In this document: positions 63,571-64,000 of the stretch, one piece after another | How positions within the stretch are numbered: position 1 is the stretch's first letter | Layout of the letters: each line of letters starts with the position of its first letter | Assembly (NCBI GenBank): GCA_018907035.1 | Contig: JACCIC010000098.1 | Location: 1,814,501-1,878,500 of the forward strand | Direction of reading: 5' to 3' | DNA from: Sycobia sp. Sy_11 | Taxonomy: Eukaryota > Arthropoda > Insecta > Hymenoptera > Epichrysomallidae | DNA length: 64,000 bases | Notes under the pieces: model-generated | Database searches by the model: none | The model's input: only the letters and a program-made list of their open reading frames with translations | What the model was told of the DNA's origin: nothing | Made by a program: the position numbers and the translations under genes

Positions 63571-64000
63571 TTTGGGACGTTACGTTTTTGCGCGGCGACG
63601 TCCCGAAATAGGGCGGCAGGACGTTAGAAGTAAAACGCACTCGTGCGGCTGTGTCCCGATGCGTGGGCGTCCTCGTCCGCGTCGCTTGGCGCGCTGAAAA
63701 TCCGCGAAGTTCCCCACTCGTGCCGCCGATTTCGCGGACGAGCGATGAGTTCGGGAGGAAAATTTGCTCGATACCTTTTTTTTTTTTTTTTTTTTGTTCT
63801 CTCTTCATCGTTGCTGCGCGTTTGAAACGCAAAATCACGTGCAGCTGTGGCAATTAAACGGATCTCTAAACCCTCCCCCCCCCGCCCCGTCTCACCCGCT
63901 GTAGTCGCGCGCGCGCGCCTGTACGCATGATATGTACATCTGCGCGGACACGGCGGAGCGAGCAGCACGTTTGTAGGATTTTGTTTCAAAATTAAACGGA

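Larger units (their letters stand above)
57051..64000. other. Right-hand non-coding region, CpG-richer toward the edge
   Basis: TA (59010-59051, 59769-59810, 60281-60321, 62943-62999), CT (58725-58769, 61311-61333, 61681-61711) and long poly-T (61968-61993, 63528-63570) tracts, plus C/G runs. CpG density rises in 62.3-62.8 and 63.4-64.0 kb, as near insect promoters, but I found no exon. The conserved sgg N-terminal exon, if present in this species, may lie just beyond. Confidence 0.5.

Overview
This window is a piece of an insect nuclear genome. The DNA is AT-rich with short GC-rich coding islands, spliced genes with GT-AG introns, very dense dinucleotide microsatellites and decayed R1-clade retrotransposon pieces. 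The shaggy/GSK-3 and LRRC58 proteins are of insect type. My best guess is a hymenopteran (wasp, ant or bee), but that is inferred from composition and protein style, not shown by a search.

Two protein-coding genes are secure. At the left edge on the + strand are the last two coding exons of LRRC58 (316-505 and 1019-1195), followed by a G-rich 3'UTR and poly(A) signals near 1808-1831. On the - strand lies shaggy (sgg, GSK-3 beta), a Ser/Thr kinase of Wnt/Wingless, insulin and circadian signalling. Its kinase domain is encoded by six exons: 26338-26528, 24531-24614, 20858-20968, 20072-20309, 18884-19077 and 15232-15759. All exon phases agree and the kinase motifs are intact. The two genes are convergent and about 14 kb apart. 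The space between them (1832-15119) is AT-rich, has no recognised gene, and carries three short, strong inverted repeats.

The first common sgg exon starts inside a codon and needs one upstream base (phase 1). Three - strand candidate first exons, at 27643-27712, 31957-32011 and 40261-40495, each open with ATG and end at a phase-1 GT donor, so each could supply a different N-terminus. The usual insect N-terminal exon (MSGRPRTTSF type) was not found and may lie beyond the right edge. Inside the intron between kinase exons 5 and 6 is a 57-bp, phase 0-0 candidate cassette exon (18288-18344). It would add 19 residues at the point where mammalian GSK-3 beta 2 carries its 13-residue insert. This is the most interesting observation in the window.

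From about 28 kb to 64 kb the window is mostly non-coding: microsatellites, poly-G/C and poly-A runs, CpG-rich stretches, two R1-clade non-LTR remnants (30022-30423 and about 55.9-57.05 kb) and a degenerate repeat cluster (about 46.55-47.61 kb). One possible + strand exon (41101-41196) lies about 600 bp from the farthest candidate sgg first exon, in a divergent arrangement. I saw no tRNA, rRNA, CRISPR array or intact transposon.
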